Positions 38,937-48,257 of a DNA stretch of 64,000 bases are shown here, one piece after another (positions within the stretch are counted from its first letter, which is position 1; the number at the start of each line of letters is the position of its first letter). Position numbers and translations under genes: made by a program. Origin of the DNA: Caryophanales bacterium (lineage in GTDB: Bacteria; Bacillota; Bacilli; Exiguobacteriales; Exiguobacteriaceae); contig CABIYO010000003.1 in NCBI GenBank assembly GCA_902362975.1, forward strand, positions 71,140 through 135,139. Reading direction: 5' to 3'. The notes beneath the pieces are model-generated. The model had not been told where the DNA came from. It ran no database searches and saw nothing but the letters and a program-made list of their open reading frames with translations.

Positions 38937-39000
38937 CGGTCTTTAGACGGATGTGTATTTGTTCATCTACACGTATCGTAAACATAAGGAGTGATACTTA

Positions 39001-39873
39001 ATGAATTATATGAAGCCAGTATTGACACTTACCATTGGAGCGGTTGCGTTCACAGGAGCGCTTCCAAAAGTCGGAGCTGAGGCTATCGTCAACGATACGA
39101 TTGTGACGCTCGGGGAATCGTTATCTTCAGAGCAACAAAAATGGGTACTCGAACGTATGGATGCCCCAGAAGGAATCGAACCCATTATCACGACTGCCGC
39201 AGATGAAGAAAAATATTTAGGAGACTCGGTTCCGCAAGCACAACGTGGAGGCGGCATGTACTCGTCTGCCCGAATCAAATTGACGAACGGGACAGGTCTT
39301 GATATTCAAACGGAAAACGTGACATGGGTCACGAAAGATATGTATGCGAACGCCCTTGTCACGGCAGGTGTGACGGATGCGGACATCTATATTACGTCAC
39401 CGATTAAGGTGACGGGTACCTCGGCTCTGACGGGAATTATGAAGGCATATGATCAGACCGCGGCCGAGACTGGGATTAAACTGTCGGATGAGCGAAAAGA
39501 ATTGGCACAAGAAGAGCTGGCGGTTACGTCTGAAATCGGTAAGACGGTTGGACGAGAGGATGTAGCAGGTCTCATGAACGAGATTAAAGCGGAAATCGCA
39601 AATCAGATGCCGGAGACAAATGTTGAGATTCGTGACATCGTCATTCAAGTATTGAACCAAAATAACGTCCAGTTGTCTGAGGGCCAACTCGATCAACTGA
39701 CGACACTATTCGAAAACATGCAACAGGCCAATTTAGATTGGTCAGCAATCAGCAGTGGATTGAAAGATGCGGGTCAAGATGTGCAGGCATTCCTCGAACA
39801 AGAAGAGGTAAAAGGATTCTTCGCCCGATTGTTTGAGGCAATCGGTAACTTCTTCAAGTCACTTACAAATTGA
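39001..39873 (+). CDS. Secreted DUF1002 family protein (YpuA-like)
   Basis: 290 residues with a signal peptide (MNYMKPVLTLTIGAVAFTGALP, cut near GAEA). The mature part resembles the DUF1002 family: LGESLSSEQQ, then DIQTENVTWVTKDMYANAL and ADIYITSPIKVTGTSALTGI, then a helical C-terminus with an amphipathic tail (FFARLFEAIGNFFKSL). The function of DUF1002 is unknown; such proteins are exported and B. subtilis YpuA is linked to envelope stress. AAGGAGTG precedes the ATG, after the thrS terminator. Confidence 0.82.
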   Translation: MNYMKPVLTLTIGAVAFTGALPKVGAEAIVNDTIVTLGESLSSEQQKWVLERMDAPEGIEPIITTAADEEKYLGDSVPQAQRGGGMYSSARIKLTNGTGLDIQTENVTWVTKDMYANALVTAGVTDADIYITSPIKVTGTSALTGIMKAYDQTAAETGIKLSDERKELAQEELAVTSEIGKTVGREDVAGLMNEIKAEIANQMPETNVEIRDIVIQVLNQNNVQLSEGQLDQLTTLFENMQQANLDWSAISSGLKDAGQDVQAFLEQEEVKGFFARLFEAIGNFFKSLTN

Positions 39874-39972
39874 TGATGTGACATGACTAAATAGTGTAGT
39901 GGTGGATAAACGTAAGATGGAATCGGGTATACAACTTTCATAATAGTTGATCACGTCTTAGAAGGAATTGTT

Positions 39973-40175
39973 ATGCCCGGTGGGGTTCCATTACATCTAT
40001 TGCTCGTACATGCACCAATCGGTCTACTGTTGTTTGGTACACTATTGATTCTCATCAGTTTCAAACGAAAGGGAAGTTGTGGATTACACTGAGTTTTGTC
40101 GTTGCCCTCATCGGAGCAGGACTACTTGCTTATGCAGGTCACCTAGGTGGTCAAATGGTATATATGAAGAAATAA
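39973..40175 (+). pseudogene. Decayed DUF2231-like small membrane protein (frameshifted)
   Basis: The first frame (from ATG 39973, after AGAAGGAATTGTT) reads MPGGVPLHLLLVHAPIGLLL then FGTLLILISFKRKG and stops at 40092. A second frame picks up at about 40068 with GKLWITLSFVVALIGAGLL then AYAGHLGGQMVYMKK, stopping at 40173-40175. HxPIGLL and GHLGGxxVY are marks of DUF2231 membrane proteins, but the total of about 67 residues is roughly half the usual domain. So it carries a frameshift near 40066-40076 and has also lost its middle, or is a sequencing error plus a short variant. Confidence 0.55.
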
Positions 40176-40177
40176 AA

Positions 40178-40225
40178 AAAGACGTCTGTTTCAATCAAGA
40201 TGAGACAGACGTCTTCTATCTTTTT
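40178..40225. terminator. Hairpin after the decayed gene
   Basis: AAAGACGTCTGT (40178-40189) pairs with ACAGACGTCTT (40205-40215); a T run at 40220-40224 follows. Confidence 0.6.
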
Positions 40226-40338
40226 CGTCTTCTAACCTATGTGCTTGCATCGTCTTACTGACAATCTGCTGGACTTGATCATGGTAGTCATGTTCTCGCG
40301 ATACATCTTTTCACCAGTTCATGTCGATCCATCCTTTG
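40191..40338 (-). pseudogene. Possible remnant of a small gene on the minus strand
   Basis: In one minus-strand frame the sequence reads KGWIDMNW, then an in-frame TGA (40311-40313), then KDVSREHDYHDQVQQIVSKT and MQAHRLEDEKDRRRLSHLD to a stop at 40191-40193. The composition is protein-like on both sides of the stop. No family recognised, no start or ribosome site fits, and the end overlaps the hairpin at 40178-40225. Weak call. Confidence 0.25.
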
Positions 40339-40434
40339 ATATTTCATTATTCCCTTTGAAAAGGTATTGCGAAACGAGAGAATGACTGGTATTATCATAA
40401 AAGTGTGAGCTACCAATTATTCATGCGCGATATC

Positions 40435-40640
40435 TTGACATCTTTTCCTGCTAGTGCTAAGATGACATAGTGATTAAAAACAACAAAGCAGAAGCACCCG
40501 CTTTTCACCTCGTCTGAGAGTCATCAGGCAGGTCCATCAAGTTCTTGGTTCATTCGGCATCGTCTGCCGTTTTATGACCTCAACAGATGTGTGGGTGGGA
40601 AACTGCCGACGCTTTTTTTATTGCCATGTTGTCTTGTCAA
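40435..40640 (+). promoter_or_regulatory. infC: infC operon promoter and L20-type leader
   Basis: Promoter: TTGACA (40435-40440), 17-base spacer, TAAGAT (40458-40463) with an extended TG element. The leader from about 40470 begins AACAACAAAGCAGAAG and contains CACCTCGTCTGAGAGTCATC and the hairpin CGGCA/TGCCG (around 40557), ending in a T run (40613-40619). This is the pattern of the L20 leader, in which ribosomal protein L20 binds and causes termination ahead of infC-rpmI-rplT. I recognise it from its sequence and position; I have not folded it. Confidence 0.75.
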
Positions 40641-40678
40641 TCTAAATCTCGTGCAATCGCACGATGGAGGTGCTAACC

Positions 40679-41194
40679 ATTAGCAAAGAGCTCTTTATCA
40701 ACGAAAACATTCGTGCCCGTGAAGTACGTCTCATTGGCGCAGACGGTGCACAACTCGGTGTGACATCACGTAACGATGCGTTACGTTTAGCTGAAGAAGC
40801 GGAACTAGACCTCGTCTTAGTCGCGGATAAAGCAAATCCACCGGTCGCTAAAATTATGGATTATGGGAAGTACCGTTTCGAACTCCAGAAGAAGGAGAAA
40901 GAAGCGCGTAAAAACCAAAAAGTCATCCAAATGAAAGAAGTGCGTCTCAGTCCAACAATCGAGGACAACGATTTCCAAACAAAATTGCGTAATGCACGCA
41001 AGTTCCTTGAAAAAGGAAACAAAGTGAAGGCTTCGATTCGTTTCCGCGGACGTGCCATCACACACTCGGAAATCGGGAAACGTGTTTTGGACAAAATGGC
41101 AGCGGAATGTGCCGATTTGGCAACAGTTGAACAAAAGCCGAAGATGGAAGGACGCAGCATGTTCTTAGTGCTGGCTCCGATCAAAGAAGATTAA
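40679..41194 (+). CDS. infC: Translation initiation factor IF-3, ATT start
   Basis: Binds the 30S subunit and checks start-codon pairing. 171 residues: N domain (about 1-75; [14 protein letters not shown]) and C domain (about 85-171; [14 protein letters not shown]). The ribosome site GGAGGTG (40666-40672) sits 8 bases before ATT at 40679; the ATG at 40664 lies inside or before that site. An ATT start is well known for infC, where IF-3 represses its own translation by rejecting the codon. Confidence 0.95.
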   Translation: MSKELFINENIRAREVRLIGADGAQLGVTSRNDALRLAEEAELDLVLVADKANPPVAKIMDYGKYRFELQKKEKEARKNQKVIQMKEVRLSPTIEDNDFQTKLRNARKFLEKGNKVKASIRFRGRAITHSEIGKRVLDKMAAECADLATVEQKPKMEGRSMFLVLAPIKED

Positions 41195-41224
41195 TTATCG
41201 ATTCTCAGTGGGGAGGAAATACTC

Positions 41225-41419
41225 ATGCCGAAAATGAAATCGCACCGCGGTGCTTCAAAACGTTTCAAACGTACAGCATCAGGTAAACTCAAGCGTTCAC
41301 ACGCTTACACAAGTCACTTGTTCGCAAACAAATCGACTAAAGCGAAACGTAAGCTCCGTAAAGGCGCTATCGTATCAGCTGGAGACTTCAAACGCATTCG
41401 CAACATGATCGCGAAGTAA
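41225..41419 (+). CDS. rpmI: 50S ribosomal protein L35
   Basis: 64 residues, very basic ([21 protein letters not shown]), the standard L35 start and size. GGGGAGGAAATACTC precedes the ATG. Second gene of the infC-rpmI-rplT operon, 30 bases after infC. Confidence 0.98.
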   Translation: MPKMKSHRGASKRFKRTASGKLKRSHAYTSHLFANKSTKAKRKLRKGAIVSAGDFKRIRNMIAK

Positions 41420-41447
41420 TACAGAAACAATTTAGGAGGGAATCCAT

Positions 41448-41807
41448 ATGCCACGCGTAAAAGGCGGTTATACGACTCGTCAACGTCGTAAAAAGCAAAT
41501 TAAACTTGCCAAAGGATACTTTGGTTCGAAACACATTCTATTTAAAGTAGCAAAACAACAAGTCATGAAGTCACTCATGTACGCTTACCGTGACCGTCGT
41601 CAGAAGAAACGTGATTTCCGTCGTCTTTGGATCACACGTATCAATGCGGCAGCACGTACAAATGGTCTCTCATACAGCCGTATGATGCACGGCCTCAAGC
41701 TTGCAGGAATCGACATCAACCGTAAGATGCTTGCTGAGCTTGCTGTGACAGATGCACAGGCATTTGCGTCACTCGCTGAAACAGCTAAATCAAAATTGAA
41801 CGCGTAA
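41448..41807 (+). CDS. rplT: 50S ribosomal protein L20
   Basis: 119 residues with family motifs [28 protein letters not shown] and [18 protein letters not shown]. It is essential for 50S assembly and, in Bacillus, represses its own operon by binding the leader. Ribosome site TTTAGGAGGG. Followed by a terminator. Confidence 0.98.
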   Translation: MPRVKGGYTTRQRRKKQIKLAKGYFGSKHILFKVAKQQVMKSLMYAYRDRRQKKRDFRRLWITRINAAARTNGLSYSRMMHGLKLAGIDINRKMLAELAVTDAQAFASLAETAKSKLNA

Positions 41808-41820
41808 TCGTTCAATCGAC

Positions 41821-41854
41821 AGCGCCGAGACACTCTCTCGGCGCTTTCTTTTTT
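41821..41854 (+). terminator. Terminator after rplT
   Basis: 10-bp stem AGCGCCGAGA (41821-41830) / TCTCGGCGCT (41836-41845), T-rich tail. Confidence 0.92.
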
Positions 41855-41893
41855 CTTTAGAATTTCTTAGAATTAAGAGAAGGAGGAAAGCGT

Positions 41894-42148
41894 ATGAATC
41901 AATCGGTTGTTGCCATCGTCGCCTTAGCGCTCATTGTCTTGAACGTTTACACCTATATCCAAGCGAAACAGTATACGCAAGGTAAAGGTGACTTTAACGT
42001 CCTATTCGCCTATGCAGGAGGAGCCATCGGTGCCTTGTTTGGTCTTCATCTGACTCGGAAGAAGACGGTTCATGCCCCAAAACTGCTTCAATTACAAGTA
42101 TTGATTTTAGCAGTGGGCTGGTCTTTAATGATTTTAGTACTGTTATAA
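41894..42148 (+). CDS. ysdA: DUF1294-like small membrane protein, YsdA
   Basis: 84 residues with three hydrophobic helices (about 5-22, 37-52, 66-84). It resembles B. subtilis YsdA, which also lies just after rplT. The function is unknown. AGAAGGAGGAAAGCGT precedes the ATG. The next start lies 24 bases downstream, so it likely begins a small operon reaching ysgA. Confidence 0.75.
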   Translation: MNQSVVAIVALALIVLNVYTYIQAKQYTQGKGDFNVLFAYAGGAIGALFGLHLTRKKTVHAPKLLQLQVLILAVGWSLMILVLL

Positions 42149-42172
42149 GTGGGGATAGAGGAGGAATATCCG

Positions 42173-42655
42173 GTGAACTGGACAACATTGTTTGATCGGC
42201 AGCGCGAATTAGACGAGCGGATCAAAACACATCATGGATTATCCGGCAATCAATTCGATGAACGGTTACTGGCGCTGCTTGTCGAGCTCGGTGAACTGGC
42301 TAACGAAACACGTAGCTTTAAATTTTGGTCGAAGAAAGGACCGTCGCCTCAAGATGTGATCTTAGAAGAATATGTGGACGGCATCCATTTCTTACTGTCA
42401 CTTGGTCTAGCGCTCGGGTATGAACGAGATGCGTTTCCTGCGGGAAGTTCATATCTTGATGCGACTGATGCTTTTTTAGATATTTATCGAAAAGTGACGA
42501 ACTTTGGTCTTTCAAAAACGGAAGCCATGTACGAGACGCTGATGGCAGCTTATCTTGAACTTGGTTATACGCTCGGTTTTAATGAGCAACTCATTTTGCT
42601 AGCATATATGAATAAAAATGAAGTAAACCATGAGCGACAAAATCAAGGATACTAA
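42173..42655 (+). CDS. Dimeric all-alpha dUTPase (dUTP diphosphatase, MazG-related)
   Basis: Hydrolyses dUTP to dUMP and PPi, keeping uracil out of DNA. 160 residues, all helical, with the metal-binding motif ELGELANETRSFKFWS (E-x2-E type) and EEYVDGIHF (E-x2-D), which mark this family. It is unrelated to trimeric dUTPases. Start: GTG at 42173, 8 bases after GAGGAGG; an earlier GTG at 42149 lies before this site. The next ATG lies 19 bases after its stop, with AAAAGGAG between. Confidence 0.85.
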   Translation: MNWTTLFDRQRELDERIKTHHGLSGNQFDERLLALLVELGELANETRSFKFWSKKGPSPQDVILEEYVDGIHFLLSLGLALGYERDAFPAGSSYLDATDAFLDIYRKVTNFGLSKTEAMYETLMAAYLELGYTLGFNEQLILLAYMNKNEVNHERQNQGY

Positions 42656-42674
42656 TGAAAAGGAGCGGATTGGT

Positions 42675-43754
42675 ATGAATGAATCGTTACATATGTTAAA
42701 ACGTTTGACGGATGCAACAGGCGTCCCAGGAAATGAGGGAGAAGTCCGTCAATTGATGCGTGAATACCTAGAGCCGCATGTCGAGTCGTTTGAACAGGAT
42801 GGACTCGGAAGTTTATTTGGTCAAGTGACCGGAGATGCTGAAGGTCCGCGTGTCATGATTGCGGGTCACATGGATGAAGTCGGCTTCATGGTGACGCGTG
42901 TGGAAGAAGGCGGTTTCCTTCGTTTCCAGGCGCTCGGTGGCTGGTGGAACCAGGTGCTGTTGGCACAACGAATGGATGTAGTCACACGGTCTGGTGAAAA
43001 GATTCCGGGTGTCATTGGTGCGAAACCACCTCACGTCCTACCGCTTGAGGCACGGAAAAAGCCAGTCGAAATCAAAGATATGTTCTTAGATATCGGTGCG
43101 ACGTCGAAAGACGAAGTGGCTGAGTGGGGAATTCGTCCAGGCGATACGGTCGTGCCACATTGTGAATTCACAGTCATGAAAAATGAAAACTTCTTAATGG
43201 CGAAGGCATGGGACAACCGCATCGGATGTGCGATTGCCATCGAAGCAGCAAAACGTCTGAAGGAAGAATCGTTCCCTGGCGTCGTGTATACAGGAGCGAC
43301 GGTTCAGGAAGAGGTCGGGTTACGTGGAGCGGTGACCGCTGCCAACTTGATTCGCCCGGATGTCGCGATTGCTGTTGATACAGGCATTCCAAGTGATACG
43401 CCGGGGATGACTAAAGCAGAAGGGTTGTCAAGTCTCGGGGACGGGGTTCAAGTCATCTTCTTTGATGCGACTACCGTCACGAACCCACGCCTTGTCGACC
43501 TCATCGTTGACGTGGCCAAAGAGCAAGACATCAAATATCAATTGGACTTAACGCCAGGCGGTGGCACAGATGCTGGACGATTCCATCTTTCTGGAATCGG
43601 GATGCCGGCCATCGCATTGACAGTGCCGGTCCGCTATTTACACACGAACGTGTCCATCATCCATAAGGATGATTACGAAGCAGCGGTACAACTCGTTGTC
43701 GCATTGACGAAACGTTTAGACCACGAAACGGTCCAATGGTTGAAAGAGGGATAA
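42675..43754 (+). CDS. ysdC: M42 family metallopeptidase, YsdC
   Basis: Cytoplasmic glutamyl aminopeptidase/endoglucanase-type enzyme that trims peptides. 359 residues. Di-metal ligands: His in AGHMDEVGFM, Asp in AKAWDNRIG, Glu pair in VQEEVGLRG, Asp in AVDTG, and His in RYLHTN. An insert near 75-160 forms the usual PDZ-like domain. AAAAGGAG lies about 9 bases before ATG 42675. ysgA begins one base after its stop. Confidence 0.92.
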   Translation: MNESLHMLKRLTDATGVPGNEGEVRQLMREYLEPHVESFEQDGLGSLFGQVTGDAEGPRVMIAGHMDEVGFMVTRVEEGGFLRFQALGGWWNQVLLAQRMDVVTRSGEKIPGVIGAKPPHVLPLEARKKPVEIKDMFLDIGATSKDEVAEWGIRPGDTVVPHCEFTVMKNENFLMAKAWDNRIGCAIAIEAAKRLKEESFPGVVYTGATVQEEVGLRGAVTAANLIRPDVAIAVDTGIPSDTPGMTKAEGLSSLGDGVQVIFFDATTVTNPRLVDLIVDVAKEQDIKYQLDLTPGGGTDAGRFHLSGIGMPAIALTVPVRYLHTNVSIIHKDDYEAAVQLVVALTKRLDHETVQWLKEG

Positions 43755-43755
43755 T

Positions 43756-44502
43756 ATGACGAAGATTACGTCTACGAAGAGCGAGACGATCAAACGATTA
43801 AAACGATTGATGACGAAAAAAGGTCGTCAAGAAACGGGGCAATTCCTAGTAGAAGGGGAGCATTTGGTGGACGAGGCCATTCGTGCCGGTCGACTCGTCC
43901 AACTCATCATGGCTGAGTCGTATTCACCAAAAGGAACGTGGCGACTTGAAGATATGCCAGTCCTCGAGTTATCCGACCACGTTGCGGACCTTCTTTCCGA
44001 AACGGAAAAGACCCAAGGCGTGTTTGCCGTTGTCAAGATGACGCCGGTGGAACGAAAAATGAAGAAAGTACTCGTACTAGACCGAGTACAAGACCCGGGT
44101 AATCTCGGTACGATGATTCGGACAGCAGATGCTGCCGGATTCGATACGGTGTTACTCGGGAAAGGGACGGTCGATCCGTTCAACGCCAAAGTCGTACGTG
44201 CCACACAAGGTTCACTGTTTCACGTGAACGTGACCTCGGTCGACTTGCTTGAAAAGTTACCTGAACTGAAAGAAAATGGATTCCACATCTACGGCACAGC
44301 TCTCACAAAGGCAACATCTTATGAGCAAGTTGCATTCGAAGACAAAGTGGCCCTCGTCATCGGGAATGAGGCGCAAGGGGTACATGCTGATGTATTGGCA
44401 CTCTGTGATACACGTGTGCATATTCCGGTGCTCGGCGACGCAGAATCGCTCAATGCGGCGGTCGCTGCCGGTATTTTAATGTATCGCATCGCTTTACAAT
44501 AA
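43756..44502 (+). CDS. ysgA: TrmH/SpoU family RNA 2'-O-methyltransferase, YsgA
   Basis: 248 residues. N-terminal RNA-binding domain (about 1-90; RLMTKKGRQETGQFLVEGEHLV) and a SPOUT knot domain with the three motifs DPGNLGTMIRTADAAGFD, VIGNEAQGV and IPVLGDAESLNAAVAAGIL, so it should methylate a ribose in rRNA or tRNA using SAM. The target is unknown. It is immediately downstream of ysdC and upstream of the pheS T-box. Confidence 0.92.
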   Translation: MTKITSTKSETIKRLKRLMTKKGRQETGQFLVEGEHLVDEAIRAGRLVQLIMAESYSPKGTWRLEDMPVLELSDHVADLLSETEKTQGVFAVVKMTPVERKMKKVLVLDRVQDPGNLGTMIRTADAAGFDTVLLGKGTVDPFNAKVVRATQGSLFHVNVTSVDLLEKLPELKENGFHIYGTALTKATSYEQVAFEDKVALVIGNEAQGVHADVLALCDTRVHIPVLGDAESLNAAVAAGILMYRIALQ

Positions 44503-44504
44503 TC

Positions 44505-44782
44505 TTGTCAGCACGTGAAAAACGTGATAGGTTAAACACATCGATGAATAAGATATGACGTTGAAAGAACATAGTAAGCGAATGACCGATTCCGTTCAGG
44601 GAGCAAGGGCCGTGACTGAGAGCCTTTGCCGGATTCGTCGCTGAATTCACTCTGGAGTCGTGTTGGAGACAACACCGGTTTGGCATCACGATAACGATGC
44701 TCTCAAGTGGGCCATGAATTGGCCAAGTAGGGTGGTACCGCGATGATTCGTCCCTTCAGTCAACGACTGAAGGGTCTTTTTT
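44505..44782 (+). promoter_or_regulatory. pheS: T-box leader of pheST
   Basis: A TTGTCA (44505) may be the -35. The T-box AGGGTGGTACCGCG is at 44729-44742 and is followed by terminator stem CCCTTCAGT (44752-44760) / ACTGAAGGG (44766-44774) with a T run. A TTC (phenylalanine) codon in the context CTGAATTCACTCTGGAG near 44642-44658 is the likely specifier. The leader senses uncharged tRNA-Phe. Confidence 0.9.
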
Positions 44783-44804
44783 ATGTAGAGGAGGAAGCGA
44801 ACAC

Positions 44805-45827
44805 ATGAAAGAACAATTAGAACAGTTACAAGTGGAAGCGTTAGAAGAAATCAAACAAGCATCCACACAAAAAGCATTGAATGACGTCCGCATCAAATAT
44901 TTAGGGAAAAAAGGACCGATGACTGAAGTGCTCCGTGGCATGGGTAAATTATCTGCCGAGGAACGTCCGATTATCGGTGAGTTGGCAAATACCGTGCGTA
45001 CCACGATTCAAAGCACACTCGATGCTCGAATCGAAGAGGTGAAGGCGATTGAATTAGAGGAAAAGTTAAAAGCGGAAACGCTCGATGTGACTCTACCAGG
45101 GCGGACATTGACTCCTGGCCACAGTCATCTCTTACAACAAATCATCGACGAGATGGAAGATTTGTTCGTTGGACTCGGATATACGATTGCTGAAGGTCCT
45201 GAAGTCGAAACCGATCTCTATAATTTCGAAATGCTAAACTTGCCGAAAGATCATCCGGCACGAGACATGCAAGACTCGTTCTATATCACGGAAGAGACGT
45301 TACTTCGTACTCATACGTCTCCTGTACAGGCTCGCACGATGTTGGAGGCGAACGGAAAACCGATTCGCATTATCTGCCCAGGTAAAGTGTATCGTCGTGA
45401 TGAAGACGATGCGACGCACTCGCATCAATTCATGCAAATCGAAGGTTTGGTTGTCGATGAATCCATCTCGATGGCTGACTTGAAAGGGACACTCGAAGTG
45501 TTCGTGAAGCAGTTGTTCGGAGAAACGCGCGAAATTCGTCTCCGTCCAAGCTTCTTCCCGTTCACGGAACCATCGGTCGAAGTCGACATCTCTTGCTTCA
45601 AGTGTGGCGGGAAAGGATGTAACGTCTGTAAAGGAACCGGGTGGATTGAAATTCTCGGAGGCGGAATGGTTCATCCGCATGTATTGGAGATGGCTGGCTA
45701 TGACTCGTCAAAAGTGTCAGGATTCGCATTTGGAATCGGAGTGGAGCGTATGGCGATGCTCAAACACGGCGTCGACGACATCCGCCATTTCTACACAAAT
45801 GACTTACGTTTCATCGAGCAATTCTAA
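44805..45827 (+). CDS. pheS: Phenylalanyl-tRNA synthetase alpha subunit
   Basis: Catalytic subunit of the (alpha-beta)2 enzyme. 340 residues: N-terminal coiled coil (about 1-90), then class II core with motif 2 ([21 protein letters not shown]) and motif 3 ([17 protein letters not shown]). A zinc-ribbon-like [14 protein letters not shown] insertion is present, as in many Gram-positive enzymes. GAGGAGGAAGC precedes the ATG. Confidence 0.97.
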   Translation: MKEQLEQLQVEALEEIKQASTQKALNDVRIKYLGKKGPMTEVLRGMGKLSAEERPIIGELANTVRTTIQSTLDARIEEVKAIELEEKLKAETLDVTLPGRTLTPGHSHLLQQIIDEMEDLFVGLGYTIAEGPEVETDLYNFEMLNLPKDHPARDMQDSFYITEETLLRTHTSPVQARTMLEANGKPIRIICPGKVYRRDEDDATHSHQFMQIEGLVVDESISMADLKGTLEVFVKQLFGETREIRLRPSFFPFTEPSVEVDISCFKCGGKGCNVCKGTGWIEILGGGMVHPHVLEMAGYDSSKVSGFAFGIGVERMAMLKHGVDDIRHFYTNDLRFIEQF

Positions 45828-45839
45828 GGAGGAAGACAG

Positions 45840-48215
45840 ATGTTACTTTCAAAAAAATGGTTGAATCAATATATTGATGTATCCGATTTAAGCGGTGAAG
45901 CGCTCGGTGACTTGATTACGAAGAACGGAATCGAAGTCGAAAGTGTGACAAATCGTGGGGAAGGACTTTCTGGGCTTGTCGTCGGGCGGGTCCTTTCATG
46001 TGAGAAACATCCGGAAGCGGATAAGTTAAACGTGACGAAAGTGGACATCGGAGAATGTGATCCTGTTCAAATCGTCTGTGGCGCACCGAACGTGCGCGAA
46101 GGGCAACATGTGATCGTGGCCAAAGTTGGTGCACGCTTACCAGGACTTAAAATCAAAAAAGCAAAACTTCGTGGTGTCGAATCACAAGGGATGATTTGTT
46201 CACTCGAAGAGCTCGGCTTTGAGAAAAAACAAATTCGGGAAGACGAGCAAGATGGAATCCACACATTCCGTGAATCCGTACAAGTTGGTGCAGATGTGCT
46301 CGATTTACTCGACTTGAACGATGAAGTCATCGAACTCGGCTTGACTCCGAACCGTTCGGATTGCTTAAGCCTCTATGGAATCATTCATGAGGTTGCGGCC
46401 ATCTTAGAGCGTCCATACACGTTGCCGACGGCAGATGTCACGTCATCATCACCATCGGATGTGTCCATCGAACTTGCAACTCCGAACTGTTCATATTACG
46501 CAGCTCGTGAAGTCAAAGGGGTAACGATTGCAGAATCGCCACAATGGCTAAAGAATATCTTGATCGCAGAAGGTGTCCGTCCAATCAACAACATTGTCGA
46601 TGTGACGAACTACGTGATGCTTGAAATCGGACAACCGCTTCACGCATTCGATGCGAAGAAACTCGGCAACTCGATTGTGGTCCGTCAAGCCGAAAATGGA
46701 GAAGAAATGGTCACACTCGACGACGTGACACGCACGCTCGATTCATCGATGATGGTCATCACGGATGGGCAGGCTCCAGTCGCCATCGCAGGCGTCATGG
46801 GTGGTGCCAATACAGAGGTAGATCAATCGACGAAAGATATCATTTTAGAGTCAGCGTACTTTGATCCGGCATCCGTACGGAAGACGAGCCGTACGCTTGG
46901 TCTACGTTCAGATTCAAGCGCTCGTTTCGAAAAAGGCGTTGACCCAGAACGTGTCATGCTCGCGCTCGATCGCGCCGCGCAATTGATTGTCGAACTCGGT
47001 GGAGGGGCCATTCATGATGCGGTGCGTTCAGGTGAAGTCGAATCACGTGCCCGAGAAATCCAAGTGTCGATTGACTATATCAACAAGCGCTTAGGGATGA
47101 CACTCGATCGTCAGACAATCGTTCACATCCTGGAGCGTCTCGGTCTCGCGACAGAAGGGGATGATGTGCTGACAGTACACATTCCATCGCGCCGTCCGGA
47201 CTTAGAGCTTCCGGCTGACATCACAGAAGAAGTGGCACGTCTATACGGATATGATAGTCTCCCGTCGACGTTACCTGCCTCTCGATCGAAAGGCTATTTG
47301 CCAGCAATCAACGTATTGCGTAGGCAGACACGTCGCTTGTTACAAGGAGTAGGTTTATCACAAGCCATTACCTACTCATTAATGAGTGAGGCACATGCGA
47401 CACGTTTCGGTGGAAAAGCCGATCAGCTCGTCCGATTGGCAATGCCGATGAGTGAAGAGCGCTCGGTCCTTCGTACGTCGCTCGTCCCTGGGTTGCTGGA
47501 GGCGGCGCGTTACAACACGGCGCGTCAACAATCGAACGTCGCACTTTACGAAACAGGACGCGTCTATACGGAGCACGGAGAACCGTTACCACGTGAGAAA
47601 GAACGGGTGGCTGGTGTCGTCACAGGTCTATGGATGGATCATCGTTCGCAAGGAACACGGATCCCGGTCGACTATTTCGTCGCAAAAGGGATTGTCGACA
47701 CGTTAGTCCAAACGCTTCGCCTAGATGTCACGTATGAGGCCGTATCGATGCCTGATATGCACCCTGGCCGTACGGCGAACATCTTGATGGACGGAGAGGT
47801 CATCGGATATGTCGGACAAGTGCATCCAGTAACATCGAAAGACGTCTATGGTATGAAGGAAGTGTATGTATTCGAACTCGACCTCTTGGCACTTCGTAGA
47901 AACGAGACACTTCTTTATCAAGACGTACCACGTTATCCATCAGTTTCACGAGATTTGGCACTCGTCTTATCACGTGAGATTCCGGCTGGGACAGTGGAAC
48001 AAACGATCCGCCAAGCGGCTGGTCCACTCTTGATTGACCTCGTCTTGTTTGACGTCTATACAGGGGAGAATGTTGGGGAGGATGAGAAATCGATTGCCTT
48101 TTCACTCAAGTTCCAAGACCCGTCACGAACGTTACAAGATGAAGAAGTAACGGCAATATATGAAACAATCGTCGAGGCGGTCCGTGCGACACACGGCGCT
48201 GAACTTCGAGCGTAA
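45840..48215 (+). CDS. pheT: Phenylalanyl-tRNA synthetase beta subunit
   Basis: 791 residues: tRNA-binding EMAP-like domain (about 40-155), B3/B4 editing domain (about 210-380), B5 (about 400-480), catalytic-like core, and C-terminal anticodon-recognition domain (about 697-790, FDX-ACB). The beta subunit binds tRNA and edits Tyr-tRNA-Phe. It starts 12 bases after pheS with AAGGAGGAAGAC, so the two are co-translated. Confidence 0.97.
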   Translation: MLLSKKWLNQYIDVSDLSGEALGDLITKNGIEVESVTNRGEGLSGLVVGRVLSCEKHPEADKLNVTKVDIGECDPVQIVCGAPNVREGQHVIVAKVGARLPGLKIKKAKLRGVESQGMICSLEELGFEKKQIREDEQDGIHTFRESVQVGADVLDLLDLNDEVIELGLTPNRSDCLSLYGIIHEVAAILERPYTLPTADVTSSSPSDVSIELATPNCSYYAAREVKGVTIAESPQWLKNILIAEGVRPINNIVDVTNYVMLEIGQPLHAFDAKKLGNSIVVRQAENGEEMVTLDDVTRTLDSSMMVITDGQAPVAIAGVMGGANTEVDQSTKDIILESAYFDPASVRKTSRTLGLRSDSSARFEKGVDPERVMLALDRAAQLIVELGGGAIHDAVRSGEVESRAREIQVSIDYINKRLGMTLDRQTIVHILERLGLATEGDDVLTVHIPSRRPDLELPADITEEVARLYGYDSLPSTLPASRSKGYLPAINVLRRQTRRLLQGVGLSQAITYSLMSEAHATRFGGKADQLVRLAMPMSEERSVLRTSLVPGLLEAARYNTARQQSNVALYETGRVYTEHGEPLPREKERVAGVVTGLWMDHRSQGTRIPVDYFVAKGIVDTLVQTLRLDVTYEAVSMPDMHPGRTANILMDGEVIGYVGQVHPVTSKDVYGMKEVYVFELDLLALRRNETLLYQDVPRYPSVSRDLALVLSREIPAGTVEQTIRQAAGPLLIDLVLFDVYTGENVGEDEKSIAFSLKFQDPSRTLQDEEVTAIYETIVEAVRATHGAELRA

Positions 48216-48222
48216 AAAAATA

Positions 48223-48256
48223 AGGGGCGTTGTCCACCTGTGACAACGCTCCTTTT
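48223..48256. terminator. Bidirectional terminator after pheT
   Basis: Stem AGGGGCGTTGTC (48223-48234) / GACAACGCTCCT (48242-48253), one mismatch, with T's beyond on both strands; it also serves the converging PTS-like gene. Confidence 0.85.
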
Positions 48257-48257
48257 A

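Larger units (their letters stand above)
39874..40434. other. Gene-poor gap between the DUF1002 gene and the infC leader
   Basis: This 560-base stretch holds no intact gene. It contains the decayed DUF2231-like gene, a possible minus-strand remnant and one hairpin terminator, listed separately. 39874-39972 and 40345-40434 show nothing I can support. Confidence 0.6.

Noticed and set aside
40079..40261. 60-residue open frame in the infC upstream gap
   Set aside because: It is the wrong frame over the DUF2231-like remnant and a terminator; the composition is not protein-like.
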